Source of the DNA: Dehalococcoidia bacterium UBA6808
GTDB taxonomy: Bacteria > Chloroflexota > Dehalococcoidia > GIF9 > UBA5629
NCBI GenBank assembly: GCA_002452695.1
Contig: DKFA01000026.1
Coordinates: 7,987 to 33,836, forward strand
Length of the DNA: 25,850 nucleotides
Reading direction: 5' to 3'
The notes under the pieces are model-generated. The model was not told the origin of the DNA. It made no database searches and was given only the letters and a program-made list of their open reading frames with translations. Positions within the stretch are counted from its first letter, which is position 1. Every line of letters begins with the position of its first letter. Both the position numbers and the translations under genes were made by a program. Shown in pieces: positions 15,503 to 23,299 of the stretch.

Positions 15503-16795
15503 CTAAATAAGAAATGCTTTTCTGCCGGGGTAGGTAGCCTTGTTGTCAAGCTCCTCCTCGATTTTGAGCAGGCGGTTGTATTTGGCAACCCTTTCGCTCC
15601 GGCAGGGCGCCCCGGTCTTGATCTGCCCGGCATTCATGGCTACCGATAGGTCTGCGATCGTTGTGTCTTCAGTCTCACCAGACCGATGGCTGATCACCGC
15701 CGTCCAGCCGGCCTTGCGGGCCATGTTGATGGCAGACAGGGTTTCTGTCAGTGTGCCAATCTGGTTCAGCTTGATCAGGACCGAGTTGGACGCCTTGCTG
15801 TCGATGCCCTGTTGTATGCGTTTGACATTGGTGGTGTAAAGGTCGTCGCCTACCAGTTGCACCTTGTTGCCTATCTTCTGATTAAGCAGAGTCCAGTTTT
15901 CCCAGTCATCTTCGCCGAGTCCGTCTTCAATGCTGATAATGGGGTACTTCGACACCCAGTCGACGTAGAAATCAACCATCTCCTGGCCGGTCAGCGTTTT
16001 ACCTTCCCGGGACAGTACATATTTACCGTCCTGATAGAAGCTGCTGGCTGCCGGATCAAGAGCGATGTGGCAGTCGGCGCCCGGGTTGTAGCCCGCTGTC
16101 TCGATCGCTGCCAGTATAAGCTCGACAGCTTCACGGTTGGATGACAGCGACGGGGCAAAACCTCCTTCATCACCGACGTTGGTGCTGTACTTATTCTGTT
16201 TTAATATTTTCTTGAGAGCATGATAGACCTCGCAGCCTATCTGCAATGCCTGGCGGAAGCTTCTGGCCCCGGTCGGCATGACCATGAACTCCTGCAGATC
16301 GGTGGAGTTCTCGGCATGCTTGCCTCCATTAAGGATGTTCATCATGGGCACAGGCATCACGCCTGCCTGCTGGCCGCCAATGTACCTGTAGAGTGGGAAA
16401 GTCGTAGAATTGGCGGCGGCGTGGGCAACCGCCAGGGAAACACCCAGCATGGCATTGGCGCCGAGATGCGATTTATCAGCGGTGCCGTCGAGCTTGATCA
16501 GGCTCTGGTCGATGAACTCCTGGTTGAAGACATCGATGCCGATCAGCTTGGGTTGAATTATCTTGTTCACGTTCTCGACGGCTTTCAACACTCCCAGTCC
16601 GTTGTACCTTTTCTTGTCGCCGTCCCTCAATTCAACGGCCTCATACTTGCCTGTGCTGGCGCCGGATGGCACCGCGGCCTTGCCTGTTACGCTGTTGCTC
16701 AGCGAGACCTCGACTTCAATTGTGGGATTGCCCCTGGAATCGACGATCTCCCTGGCCCTGACTGATTGGATGGAAGCGCTGATAAATATGCTCAT
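15503..16795 (-). CDS. eno: Enolase
   Basis: A 430-aa enolase that converts 2-phosphoglycerate to phosphoenolpyruvate. All catalytic and metal residues are visible: E210 in GDEGGFAP, Mg ligands D247, E290 and D317, base K342 and K393, with H159 in the GGKHA loop and the family signature SHRSGETEDT at 369-378. Length is typical and no domain is missing. The ATG at 16795 has GAGG 8 nt upstream. The gene heads the eno-MBL-queF-gap operon; a promoter with perfect -10 lies about 117 nt upstream, so the transcript carries a leader of about 110 nt that includes a 10-codon ORF. Confidence 0.98.
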   Translation of the reverse strand: MSIFISASIQSVRAREIVDSRGNPTIEVEVSLSNSVTGKAAVPSGASTGKYEAVELRDGDKKRYNGLGVLKAVENVNKIIQPKLIGIDVFNQEFIDQSLIKLDGTADKSHLGANAMLGVSLAVAHAAANSTTFPLYRYIGGQQAGVMPVPMMNILNGGKHAENSTDLQEFMVMPTGARSFRQALQIGCEVYHALKKILKQNKYSTNVGDEGGFAPSLSSNREAVELILAAIETAGYNPGADCHIALDPAASSFYQDGKYVLSREGKTLTGQEMVDFYVDWVSKYPIISIEDGLGEDDWENWTLLNQKIGNKVQLVGDDLYTTNVKRIQQGIDSKASNSVLIKLNQIGTLTETLSAINMARKAGWTAVISHRSGETEDTTIADLSVAMNAGQIKTGAPCRSERVAKYNRLLKIEEELDNKATYPGRKAFLI

Positions 16796-16805
16796 AGTTG
16801 CATCC

Positions 16806-16838
16806 TCAATACTTAATTTTTCTGTTGAATAAACCCAT
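16806..16838 (-). CDS. Possible 10-codon leader ORF before eno
   Basis: ATG at 16838 opens a frame encoding MGLFNRKIKY and stops with TGA at 16806-16808. AGAGG lies 5 nt before the ATG, a better ribosome site than many genes of the window have. The stop codon overlaps the GAGG ribosome site of eno, so ribosomes ending here could help or hinder eno initiation. Its frame differs from that of eno. Peptide function is not expected; translational coupling is the likely role if it is real. Confidence 0.35.
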   Translation of the reverse strand: MGLFNRKIKY

Positions 16839-16911
16839 GATTTCCTCTGGGCGAAAGTATGATCAACAGGAGCGTACCGTAAGCAGCCATCTCGTAAATT
16901 GAAGCTGCGAC

Positions 16912-16941
16912 ATTATAACATCCCGATGTAAATACGGGCAA
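16912..16941 (-). promoter_or_regulatory. Sigma-70-like promoter of the eno operon
   Basis: On the minus strand TTGCCC (16936-16941) and a perfect TATAAT (16912-16917) are 18 nt apart. Initiation near 16905 gives a leader of about 110 nt. It lies in the 158-nt gap between the enolase start and the pth stop, the only place upstream of the operon where one is needed. Confidence 0.6.
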
Positions 16942-16953
16942 TTTCACAGAAGG

Positions 16954-17544
16954 TCAGCCAGCCCCGCGGCGGTTATACCTGTTCATAACTGTTTCGAGGC
17001 CGTCGGTCAGGAGCACTCTGATCGCTTCGCAGGCTAATTCCACGGCAGGTGTTGCCAGCTCCTCTTCATGTGGGGTGAAGTCGCCCAGCACATATTCGAT
17101 GACGGCTTTATCGTAGGGCATGCCGTGACTATGTTCCGGACGCGATACTCCGATCCTGACGCGGATAAAATCTTCTGTCCCTGTGCTGGAGATAATGGAC
17201 TTTATGCCGCGGTGCCCGCCGGATTTTCCTCCCAGTCTGACCCTTATTCTGCCTACGGGCAGGTCGAGATCATCGTGAACTACGATGAGGTCGGCAGGGC
17301 CGCACTTGAATTTTTTCAGCAGCCCGGAGGCGGCGTTGCCGCTCAGGTTGACGAAAGTTTTTGGTTTGGCCAGGACAACGCCGATTCCGTCGATCCATCC
17401 TTCACCTGTCAGCGACTGGCATTGTGCTTTTTTAACCGGTATTGAGTGCAGCCGGGACAGGCGATCGATGCAGCGAAAACCTATATTATGCCGGTTTTGT
17501 GCGTACTCGCTACCGGGATTGCCCAACCCCATTACAATTTTCAT
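16954..17544 (-). CDS. pth: Peptidyl-tRNA hydrolase
   Basis: A 196-aa Pth1 enzyme that releases peptides from peptidyl-tRNA lost from stalled ribosomes. The active-site residues are present: N9 in GLGNPG, the catalytic H19 in NRHNIGF, N66 in PKTFVNLSG and D91 in VVHDDLDLP, followed by GGKSGGHRGIKSI at 106-118. Length is normal. The start overlaps the ligA stop by 4 nt (ATGA), so it is translated together with the DNA ligase. It is the last gene of that pair and the eno promoter lies just beyond its stop. Confidence 0.95.
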   Translation of the reverse strand: MKIVMGLGNPGSEYAQNRHNIGFRCIDRLSRLHSIPVKKAQCQSLTGEGWIDGIGVVLAKPKTFVNLSGNAASGLLKKFKCGPADLIVVHDDLDLPVGRIRVRLGGKSGGHRGIKSIISSTGTEDFIRVRIGVSRPEHSHGMPYDKAVIEYVLGDFTPHEEELATPAVELACEAIRVLLTDGLETVMNRYNRRGAG

Positions 17545-19595
17545 AGTAAGGTTATTTGTCCTGAACGGCCCAGGCCGTCTTCGGCCGATTTGAGCATATC
17601 GAGGAACTGTTTCTCGTCGATGATCTTGATCCCCAGCGACTGAGCGCGGGCCATCTTCGAGCCGGGATCGGCGCCAGCCACCAGGTAGGAGGATTTTTTA
17701 GTTACGTCTGAGGCGGCCTTGCCACCAAGCGACCTGATCCTGGCTTCGAATTCCTGCCGGCTCCCCGTTTCGAGTTTGCCCGTGATAACGAATTCGATCC
17801 CTGCCAGCGGCAGGTCACCGGTCGGTACGGTCTTTGTTTCCATCCTAACTCCGGCTTTACTCAATTTCCTTAATATCGACAGGTTCTGAGGCTGCCTGAA
17901 AAAGGCAAGAATGCCGTCGGACACCTTGGGACCGATGGATGGGATGGACATGAGCTGATCGCGGGAGGCCTGCGAGAGAGCATCAATGCTGGAATAATGC
18001 GTTGCCAGGATATTGGCGGTCTCTTCGCCTATATTGGGTATGCCCAGCGCAAAGATCAATTGAGGCAGCGGTCGCCTTTTGCTGGCCTCGATCGATGACA
18101 GCACCCTGGTTACGCTCTTCTCGCCCATGCGCTCCAATCCCAGAAGCTGGTCACGGGTAAGGTAGTAAAGGTCGCCGGAGTCCCTGATCAGCTCTTTTTC
18201 AAAAAGCGCCTGGCACAGCTTTTCACCCACGCCGTCGATATCCATCGCGCCCTTGCTGGTGAAATGTCTGATCTTTTCAAGGGCCTGGGCCGGACAGGCG
18301 GTATTCGTGCAGCGGTGCACTGCTTCGCCTTCCGGCTTGATCACTTCGGCACCGCACACCGGGCATTTGGCCGGCATGTGGAAGACCTGCTCCGCGCCGG
18401 TACGGCGGCTGATGATCGGGCCGACTATCTCGGGTATGACCTCGCCGGCGCGCTGTACTGTGACCCAATCGCCGACGCGCAGGTCCTTGCGGTGGATGTC
18501 TTCTTCGTTGTGCAATGTAGCCTGCCGAATAGTAACACCACCGATGTTGACCGGTTCCAGTATGGCATAGGGATTAAGACTGCCTGTCCTGCCCACGTTG
18601 ATGCCTATATTGATCAATCGGGTTGTACCCTGTACGGCGGGGAATTTATAGGCGATGGCCCAGCGAGGGTCATGTCCAACGTAACCTAGTTCCTCCTGAA
18701 GAGCAATGGGATTGACCTTGACTACTACGCCGTCTGCATCATAGGGCAGTGTTTCCCTCCTGCCCACCCAGCTATGATAGTATTCTTTCACTTCAGCCAG
18801 GCTGCGGCAGAGCTGTATGTTCGGATTGATCTTGAAGCCGAGTGATTTGAGGTATTGCATGGTTTCCCAGTGAGTGGAGGGCAGTTCACCTCCCTCAGCC
18901 CAGCCCAGCGCATAGATGAAGATATCGAGAGGGCGGCGAGCTGTAATCCTAGGATCGAGCTGTCTGACCGATCCCGCTGCTGCATTGCGGGGATTGGCAA
19001 ATAGCGGTTGCCCTTCCCTGGCCCTTTCTTCATTAAGCTTCTTCAATCCCTCTTTGGGCAGGTAGACCTCGCCGCGCACCTCGAAACGGGCCGGAGCGCT
19101 GGAGGGTACAGAGAGGGGGATGCTGCCGATGGTCTTCAGGTTCTGTGTAATATTCTCACCCTGGTAGCCGTTGCCGCGCGTGGCGCCCGTTACCAGTATG
19201 CCGCTCTCGTAGGTCAGGGCTACGGCCAGCCCGTCGATCTTTAACTCGCAGACAAAATCGAATTGCTGCCCGGGGATGAGGTTGGTTGTGCGTTTATACC
19301 AGGCATCCAGGTCATCATCGCTGAAGGCATTGGAGAGGCTGAGCAGGGGACGGGGATGAATTACTATCCCGAAAGCTGTTACAGGTTCAGCCCCGACGCG
19401 CTGGGTGGGGGAGTCGGGTGTTATCAATTCGGGGTGGGAGTCCTCCAGCTGCTTGAGCTCGGCCATCAGCGCATCGTATTCGGCGTCGCTTATCTCAGGG
19501 TTATCGAGAACGTAATACCTGTGGCCGTGGTAGTTGAGAAGCTTTTTAAGCTCGGTTATCCTGTCAGCCGCCTTTTGCTGTTCTGTCATTATCAC
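17541..19595 (-). CDS. ligA: NAD-dependent DNA ligase
   Basis: A 684-aa bacterial LigA that seals nicks in replication and repair using NAD+. Domains in order: Ia (YYVLDNPEISDAEYD at 27-41), adenylation domain with K119 in CELKIDG, OB fold (about 320-405), four-Cys zinc finger (C411, C414, C429, C434), helix-hairpin-helix repeats (about 440-575) and a C-terminal BRCT domain (about 596-672). No domain is missing. The first in-frame start is GTG at 19595; an ATG lies two codons later at 19589. No Shine-Dalgarno is visible before either, so a leaderless or very short-leader transcript is possible. It is followed by pth with a 4-nt overlap. Confidence 0.97.
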   Translation of the reverse strand: MIMTEQQKAADRITELKKLLNYHGHRYYVLDNPEISDAEYDALMAELKQLEDSHPELITPDSPTQRVGAEPVTAFGIVIHPRPLLSLSNAFSDDDLDAWYKRTTNLIPGQQFDFVCELKIDGLAVALTYESGILVTGATRGNGYQGENITQNLKTIGSIPLSVPSSAPARFEVRGEVYLPKEGLKKLNEERAREGQPLFANPRNAAAGSVRQLDPRITARRPLDIFIYALGWAEGGELPSTHWETMQYLKSLGFKINPNIQLCRSLAEVKEYYHSWVGRRETLPYDADGVVVKVNPIALQEELGYVGHDPRWAIAYKFPAVQGTTRLINIGINVGRTGSLNPYAILEPVNIGGVTIRQATLHNEEDIHRKDLRVGDWVTVQRAGEVIPEIVGPIISRRTGAEQVFHMPAKCPVCGAEVIKPEGEAVHRCTNTACPAQALEKIRHFTSKGAMDIDGVGEKLCQALFEKELIRDSGDLYYLTRDQLLGLERMGEKSVTRVLSSIEASKRRPLPQLIFALGIPNIGEETANILATHYSSIDALSQASRDQLMSIPSIGPKVSDGILAFFRQPQNLSILRKLSKAGVRMETKTVPTGDLPLAGIEFVITGKLETGSRQEFEARIRSLGGKAASDVTKKSSYLVAGADPGSKMARAQSLGIKIIDEKQFLDMLKSAEDGLGRSGQITLL

Positions 19596-19597
19596 TA

Positions 19598-19627
19598 ATT
19601 ATAAGTCGTAAGTTTAAGGAAATTATA
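19598..19627 (-). promoter_or_regulatory. Two candidate -10 elements upstream of ligA
   Basis: On the minus strand TATAAT occurs twice, at 19622-19627 and 19598-19603, within 32 nt of the ligA start. Neither has a convincing -35 at the right distance. Use of the nearer one would give a leaderless ligA transcript, which would agree with the missing ribosome binding site. Confidence 0.3.
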
Positions 19628-19717
19628 TCATTCCGAACATGATTTTATTATGTTCCTTTACCTTGATTACGCTGTTGTGACATAATCATCCGCAAGTGAT
19701 ACTGTTAATACAGGGAA

Positions 19718-20131
19718 ATGGTTAAGGCGAAATCAGCCCGCTGGCATACAATATACACGATTATCAGCACAATCATTGAGACATTGCTGCTGGCGGCAGG
19801 TATAATCTGGGTTCTCCCATTTTTCGGAATAACGCTGCCATGGTGGGGGATAGCCTTGATACTGATAGGCTTCATGGTATATTCCTATATCATGTACCTG
19901 ATCGGGCATCCCACGGTTTCATACGAGTCTGTAACATCGCCCGAGTCGATTGTGGGTAATGAAGGTGTGGTAGAGACCGACCTGATGCCTGAAGGCTATG
20001 TCAGAGTGCGCGGTGAACTGTGGAAAGCATCATCTTCGGAAGACTATATCAGACGTGGCGAGGAAGTAATTGTCACCTGTTTGAGCGGTATGAAGCTGAC
20101 GGTGAAAAGAAAGCAACAGCGCCACGGCTGA
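19718..20131 (+). CDS. NfeD-like membrane protein (short form)
   Basis: A 137-aa protein with two membrane helices at about 12-34 and 42-62 and a C-terminal OB-fold domain of NfeD type (about 78-131: IVGNEGVVETDLMPEGYVRV followed by the ELWKA motif). Short NfeD proteins usually pair with SPFH/stomatin proteins or a membrane protease, but no such partner is encoded here. A weak AGGG lies directly before the ATG. The gene is divergent from ligA and convergent with the small lipoprotein gene, from which it is separated by only 15 nt. The NfeD assignment rests on the ELW motif and topology and is fairly secure; the partner is unknown. Confidence 0.75.
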   Translation: MVKAKSARWHTIYTIISTIIETLLLAAGIIWVLPFFGITLPWWGIALILIGFMVYSYIMYLIGHPTVSYESVTSPESIVGNEGVVETDLMPEGYVRVRGELWKASSSEDYIRRGEEVIVTCLSGMKLTVKRKQQRHG

Positions 20132-20146
20132 AACTTCAGGGTGGAG

Positions 20147-20551
20147 TTATTCCTCGAATTTTGAAGACGTCGCGGTTACAGGTTCATACCTGAATTGTCC
20201 TTTATATCCGGAGGTGGTGAGGGCTTTTTGAATACCAGGAGTATCGAGCAGCGATCCTACCACCCAGATCAGACTGACCTGTTTGCTGGGAGTCAGTTTC
20301 TTGAAATGCTCTTCGAAATCTTGGGTGCCCGGCTCGTAGTATACGACCGGCCCGTTGACAAAGCCCTCCAGGGCTGATTTTTGTTGGGCCGAATTCAAAG
20401 CCTGGCTTGCCTGGGGCGTGTTAACCACGAGATAGGCAGCATATTGCTTGTTAGGATCATAGACCGTGGCCGGCGCCTGCTGGCTGCAGGCAGCCAGACC
20501 GCTGCAGATTATGCATGATATAACCACTATAATAATTGATTTTCGCAGCAT
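20147..20551 (-). CDS. Small lipoprotein, function unknown
   Basis: A 134-aa predicted lipoprotein. The signal peptide begins MLRKSIII and ends in a lipobox at SGLAAC with C22 as the lipidated residue. The mature part (about 110 residues) is soluble, mixed alpha/beta in look, and matches no family I recognise. I chose the ATG at 20551, not the in-frame start at 20593, because the signal peptide begins there, GGGG lies 5 nt upstream, and the likely -10 element (20595-20600) would place transcription start after 20593. It follows korB on the same strand but seems to have its own promoter with an inverted repeat over it. Confidence 0.75.
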   Translation of the reverse strand: MLRKSIIIVVISCIICSGLAACSQQAPATVYDPNKQYAAYLVVNTPQASQALNSAQQKSALEGFVNGPVVYYEPGTQDFEEHFKKLTPSKQVSLIWVVGSLLDTPGIQKALTTSGYKGQFRYEPVTATSSKFEE

Positions 20552-20568
20552 TTTAACCCCGTTTGAAA

Positions 20569-20599
20569 ATAATCTTGTCGATGCGACTGCCAAGATTAT
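20569..20599. promoter_or_regulatory. Inverted repeat over the lipoprotein gene's -10 and leader
   Basis: Perfect 9-bp arms ATAATCTTG (20569-20577) and CAAGATTAT (20591-20599) flank a 13-nt spacer. One arm overlaps a minus-strand TATAAT at 20595-20600. It could be an operator that blocks RNA polymerase, or a 5' leader hairpin. The -35 for this -10 is weak. Confidence 0.45.
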
Positions 20600-20654
20600 A
20601 CCTTAAATTGGTGTTAGCGGGCATGTATTTGCTTGGGAGCATATAAGTCAGATA

Positions 20655-21515
20655 TCAAAGCGCCTTGTTGATCAGGCCGTTGACCTTGACGGGATCGTGT
20701 TTTTGCAATACCAGCGGTGTGTGCTTTAAAGCGGCAAATGAATCTTCGATGGATGGCCTTTTGTTGATGTAGAGAACGCCAATGGGGATGCGGTCACCCC
20801 ATTGTAGCGCTTTCTCAAAGGCCGCAGTTGCATCGACAGGATTATAATCTCTCTCTTCTTCAAGTTTGTAAACGCGTTTCTTATACCAATCATAGGTATT
20901 AATGTGGTTGAACGAGACGCAGGGTTGCAGGATATCGAGGAGTGAGAATCCCCTGTTTTGCAGTGCGAGTTTAATCAATCCTGCCAGGTGGTCGCTGTCG
21001 CCCGCAAATCCCCGCGCTACGAACGAGGCGCCTGCAGCCACGGCGATTGCCAGCGGGTGGACTGGCTGTGGGGCGCCCTGAGGGGTCGTGCCTGTGATAT
21101 ATCCGGTATCACTGGTCGGCGATGCCTGCCCGCGGGTCAGTGCATAGACCTGGTTGTTATGTACCAGATAGGTGATATCGTGATTGCGCCGCATGGCATG
21201 CAGCCAGTGGTTGCCTCCTTCTCCATATCCGTCCCCGTCACCACTCACTGCTATAACGTGAAGCTCACGGTTGGCCATCTTGATGCCGGCTGCCACCGGC
21301 ACAGGCCTTCCGTGCAGCGAGTTGAAAGTATTGCATTTCAAATAGTGGGGTAGCTTGCCTGCCTGGCCGATGCCGGAGACGATAACGAGCTGGTGCGGGT
21401 ATATATCAAGCTCAACAAGAGCCTTTTTAAGGGCCGTCAATATGCCGAAATTGCCGCAACCCGGGCACCAGGCAGGTTGCAGTCCGACGTAGTCATTCAA
21501 TGTAACAGTCATCAC
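20655..21515 (-). CDS. korB: 2-oxoacid:ferredoxin oxidoreductase, beta subunit (KorB-like)
   Basis: A 286-aa TPP-binding beta subunit. It has WCPGCG at 16-21, the TPP-Mg motif GDGDGYGEGGNH at 92-103 ending at NN (120-121), and YALTRGQASPTS at 124-135. With the alpha subunit it oxidatively decarboxylates a 2-oxoacid to an acyl-CoA and reduces ferredoxin. Of the four cluster cysteines of the family C17, C20 and C199 are present, but the GIGC cysteine is Gln51 (SGIGQAGKLPHY); C61 is the nearest other Cys. The start overlaps the alpha gene stop by 4 nt (ATGA). 2-Oxoglutarate is the likely substrate from the KorA-type partner, but pyruvate or branched-chain oxoacids are not excluded. Confidence 0.88.
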   Translation of the reverse strand: MMTVTLNDYVGLQPAWCPGCGNFGILTALKKALVELDIYPHQLVIVSGIGQAGKLPHYLKCNTFNSLHGRPVPVAAGIKMANRELHVIAVSGDGDGYGEGGNHWLHAMRRNHDITYLVHNNQVYALTRGQASPTSDTGYITGTTPQGAPQPVHPLAIAVAAGASFVARGFAGDSDHLAGLIKLALQNRGFSLLDILQPCVSFNHINTYDWYKKRVYKLEEERDYNPVDATAAFEKALQWGDRIPIGVLYINKRPSIEDSFAALKHTPLVLQKHDPVKVNGLINKAL

Positions 21516-23233
21516 AGCGCCTCTTTGCTCAATTTATTGATAATGAAGTTGGGCGTGAAAGGACGGCCGTCGTACCTGAGGATATTACCATCGACCTTTC
21601 GCCCCATCCTGGAAGCAAACAGTGTGGCAAACTGTCCGGTGGCATTATTCTCGGCAATATAGATTTTTTCACTGGTGGACAGGATCTTCCTGATAGCGCG
21701 TGACTGGAACGGCCAGATCTCGGTAAAGTGCAGCAGGTTGATGCTCACATCCTGCTTGCGCAACACAGAAGTTGCTTCGTATAACGGTCCAAAGCTGCTG
21801 CCCCATCCTATTATCGTATTGCGGGCTTCCCTTGGTCCATAGATGAGAGGGTGAGCGAGGTCGTTGTGCAAGCCCTGCATTTTCTTCTGGCGTTTATCGA
21901 CCATGCGCACTCTTGTTTCAGCATCTTCAATCAGGTGGCCTTCCTCATTATGTTCATCGGAATCAGTTACAACCAGCGCCCTGCTCTGCATGGGGAAGGC
22001 CCTGGGTGAGACACCTGACCCTGTGATAAGGTGACGTTTGTACTCGGATAGCTTGCCCATTTCATTTTCATTGAGCGGCAGCCCGCGGTTGATGAATACC
22101 GCAGAAAGATCGAATTTCTCAACTGTGAAATATGATGTTGCCAGGTAGTGGTCGGTCATCAGTATGACAGGCACCTGGTATTTTTCCGCCAGGTTGAAGG
22201 CCTTGGTGGTCAGCCAGAAAGCATCCTCGGCTGTGGAGGGAGCAAGCACGACGCGGGGAAACTCACCATGTGAAGCATTGATAGCGAAGAGCAGATCGGA
22301 CTGCTCGGTGCGTGTGGGGAGTCCGATGGCGGGGCCCGGGCGCTGCGCCAACACTACCACTAGCGGTGTTTCAGTCATGCCTGCCAGGCCGATGCCTTCA
22401 GTCATCAGGGAGAAACCTCCTCCCGAAGTAGCCGTCATTGATCTCACGCCGGCATACGAAGCCCCGATGGCCATATGGATGGCGGCAATCTCATCTTCAG
22501 GCTGTATTACGACTGCGCCAAAATCACTGGCATTGGCAGCCATGTATTCCATAATGGAAGTGGCAGGCGTCATGGGATAAGCGGAGATGAACTTGCACCC
22601 GGCTGCCAGCGCCCCCATCGCGATGCCTTCGTTGCCGTTCAGCAACATGCGATCGCTCTTGATATTCTTCCCGAAGCTGTTCAGGGGCAGATTATTTTTC
22701 TGTTCCAGTATGAACTGCTGACCGGCCCTGGCCGCATTGATATTACGTTCTGCCACGTCTTCCTGCCTGAAGTATTCCTTGATAAGGTTATTGAAGACCT
22801 CTATATCACATCCTGTCAGGCCGGCTACCGCTCCGATCGCCACCGAGTTTGCTGCCAGCCTGCTCCCTGTGACCTGCATAGCGATGTCGCTCATAGCCAT
22901 AAATATTACGTTGTATCTCTGGCTGATATCCGGATCGCGTATAGTGTCGCAGATAGCTATGCCGTTGGGGGCAAGCTCGCTGAGATGCAGAGATACGCTC
23001 TCTTTATTGAAAGCGATCAGGAGGTCGAGGCTTTCGGAGATAGCGAGTGTCTGGGATTCCCTGACCCGAATACGGTAAAAATTGTGCCCTCCCCTGATGC
23101 GCGATTCATAGTCCTGGTCGGCAAAAACGTGGAAGCCCATGCGCGTAAAGGCCCTGGCCAGGATTGCGCCAGTGGTCTGTATACCCTGCCCTGCTTCTCC
23201 GCCTACTAAAATCTTGAAATCCATTTGTCCCAA
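21512..23233 (-). CDS. korA: 2-oxoacid:ferredoxin oxidoreductase, fused gamma-alpha subunit (KorA-like)
   Basis: A 573-aa fusion. The gamma domain (about 1-185) shows GGEAGQGIQTTG at 11-22 and RIRGGHNFYRIRV; the alpha domain (about 195-570) shows NGNEGIAMGALAAGC, ISAYPMTPAT at 216-225, PEDEIAAIHMAIGASYAG and TATSGGGFSLMTEG. The gamma-alpha fusion with a separate small beta subunit is a known KorAB layout in bacteria. No ferredoxin-like delta domain is seen. The first start is TTG at 23233 with AAAGGG at good spacing; an ATG lies at 23224, and either may be used. The pair with korB is complete and translationally coupled. Confidence 0.9.
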   Translation of the reverse strand: MGQMDFKILVGGEAGQGIQTTGAILARAFTRMGFHVFADQDYESRIRGGHNFYRIRVRESQTLAISESLDLLIAFNKESVSLHLSELAPNGIAICDTIRDPDISQRYNVIFMAMSDIAMQVTGSRLAANSVAIGAVAGLTGCDIEVFNNLIKEYFRQEDVAERNINAARAGQQFILEQKNNLPLNSFGKNIKSDRMLLNGNEGIAMGALAAGCKFISAYPMTPATSIMEYMAANASDFGAVVIQPEDEIAAIHMAIGASYAGVRSMTATSGGGFSLMTEGIGLAGMTETPLVVVLAQRPGPAIGLPTRTEQSDLLFAINASHGEFPRVVLAPSTAEDAFWLTTKAFNLAEKYQVPVILMTDHYLATSYFTVEKFDLSAVFINRGLPLNENEMGKLSEYKRHLITGSGVSPRAFPMQSRALVVTDSDEHNEEGHLIEDAETRVRMVDKRQKKMQGLHNDLAHPLIYGPREARNTIIGWGSSFGPLYEATSVLRKQDVSINLLHFTEIWPFQSRAIRKILSTSEKIYIAENNATGQFATLFASRMGRKVDGNILRYDGRPFTPNFIINKLSKEAL

Positions 23234-23269
23234 ACCGTCCCTTTGGTAATATCGGTAATAGTTGATATT

Positions 23270-23299
23270 ATTTTATTGTGTGTGATAATTACCTTTCAA
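23270..23299 (-). promoter_or_regulatory. Candidate promoter of korAB
   Basis: On the minus strand TTGAAA (23294-23299) and TAAAAT (23270-23275), each one base from consensus, are 18 nt apart. The -35 lies inside the last codons of the Mo-domain gene. Initiation near 23263 leaves a leader of 30-40 nt. Confidence 0.4.

Noticed and set aside
20552..20593. Upstream start of the small lipoprotein gene
   Set aside because: It would put 14 residues in front of the signal peptide and would lie before the likely transcription start.
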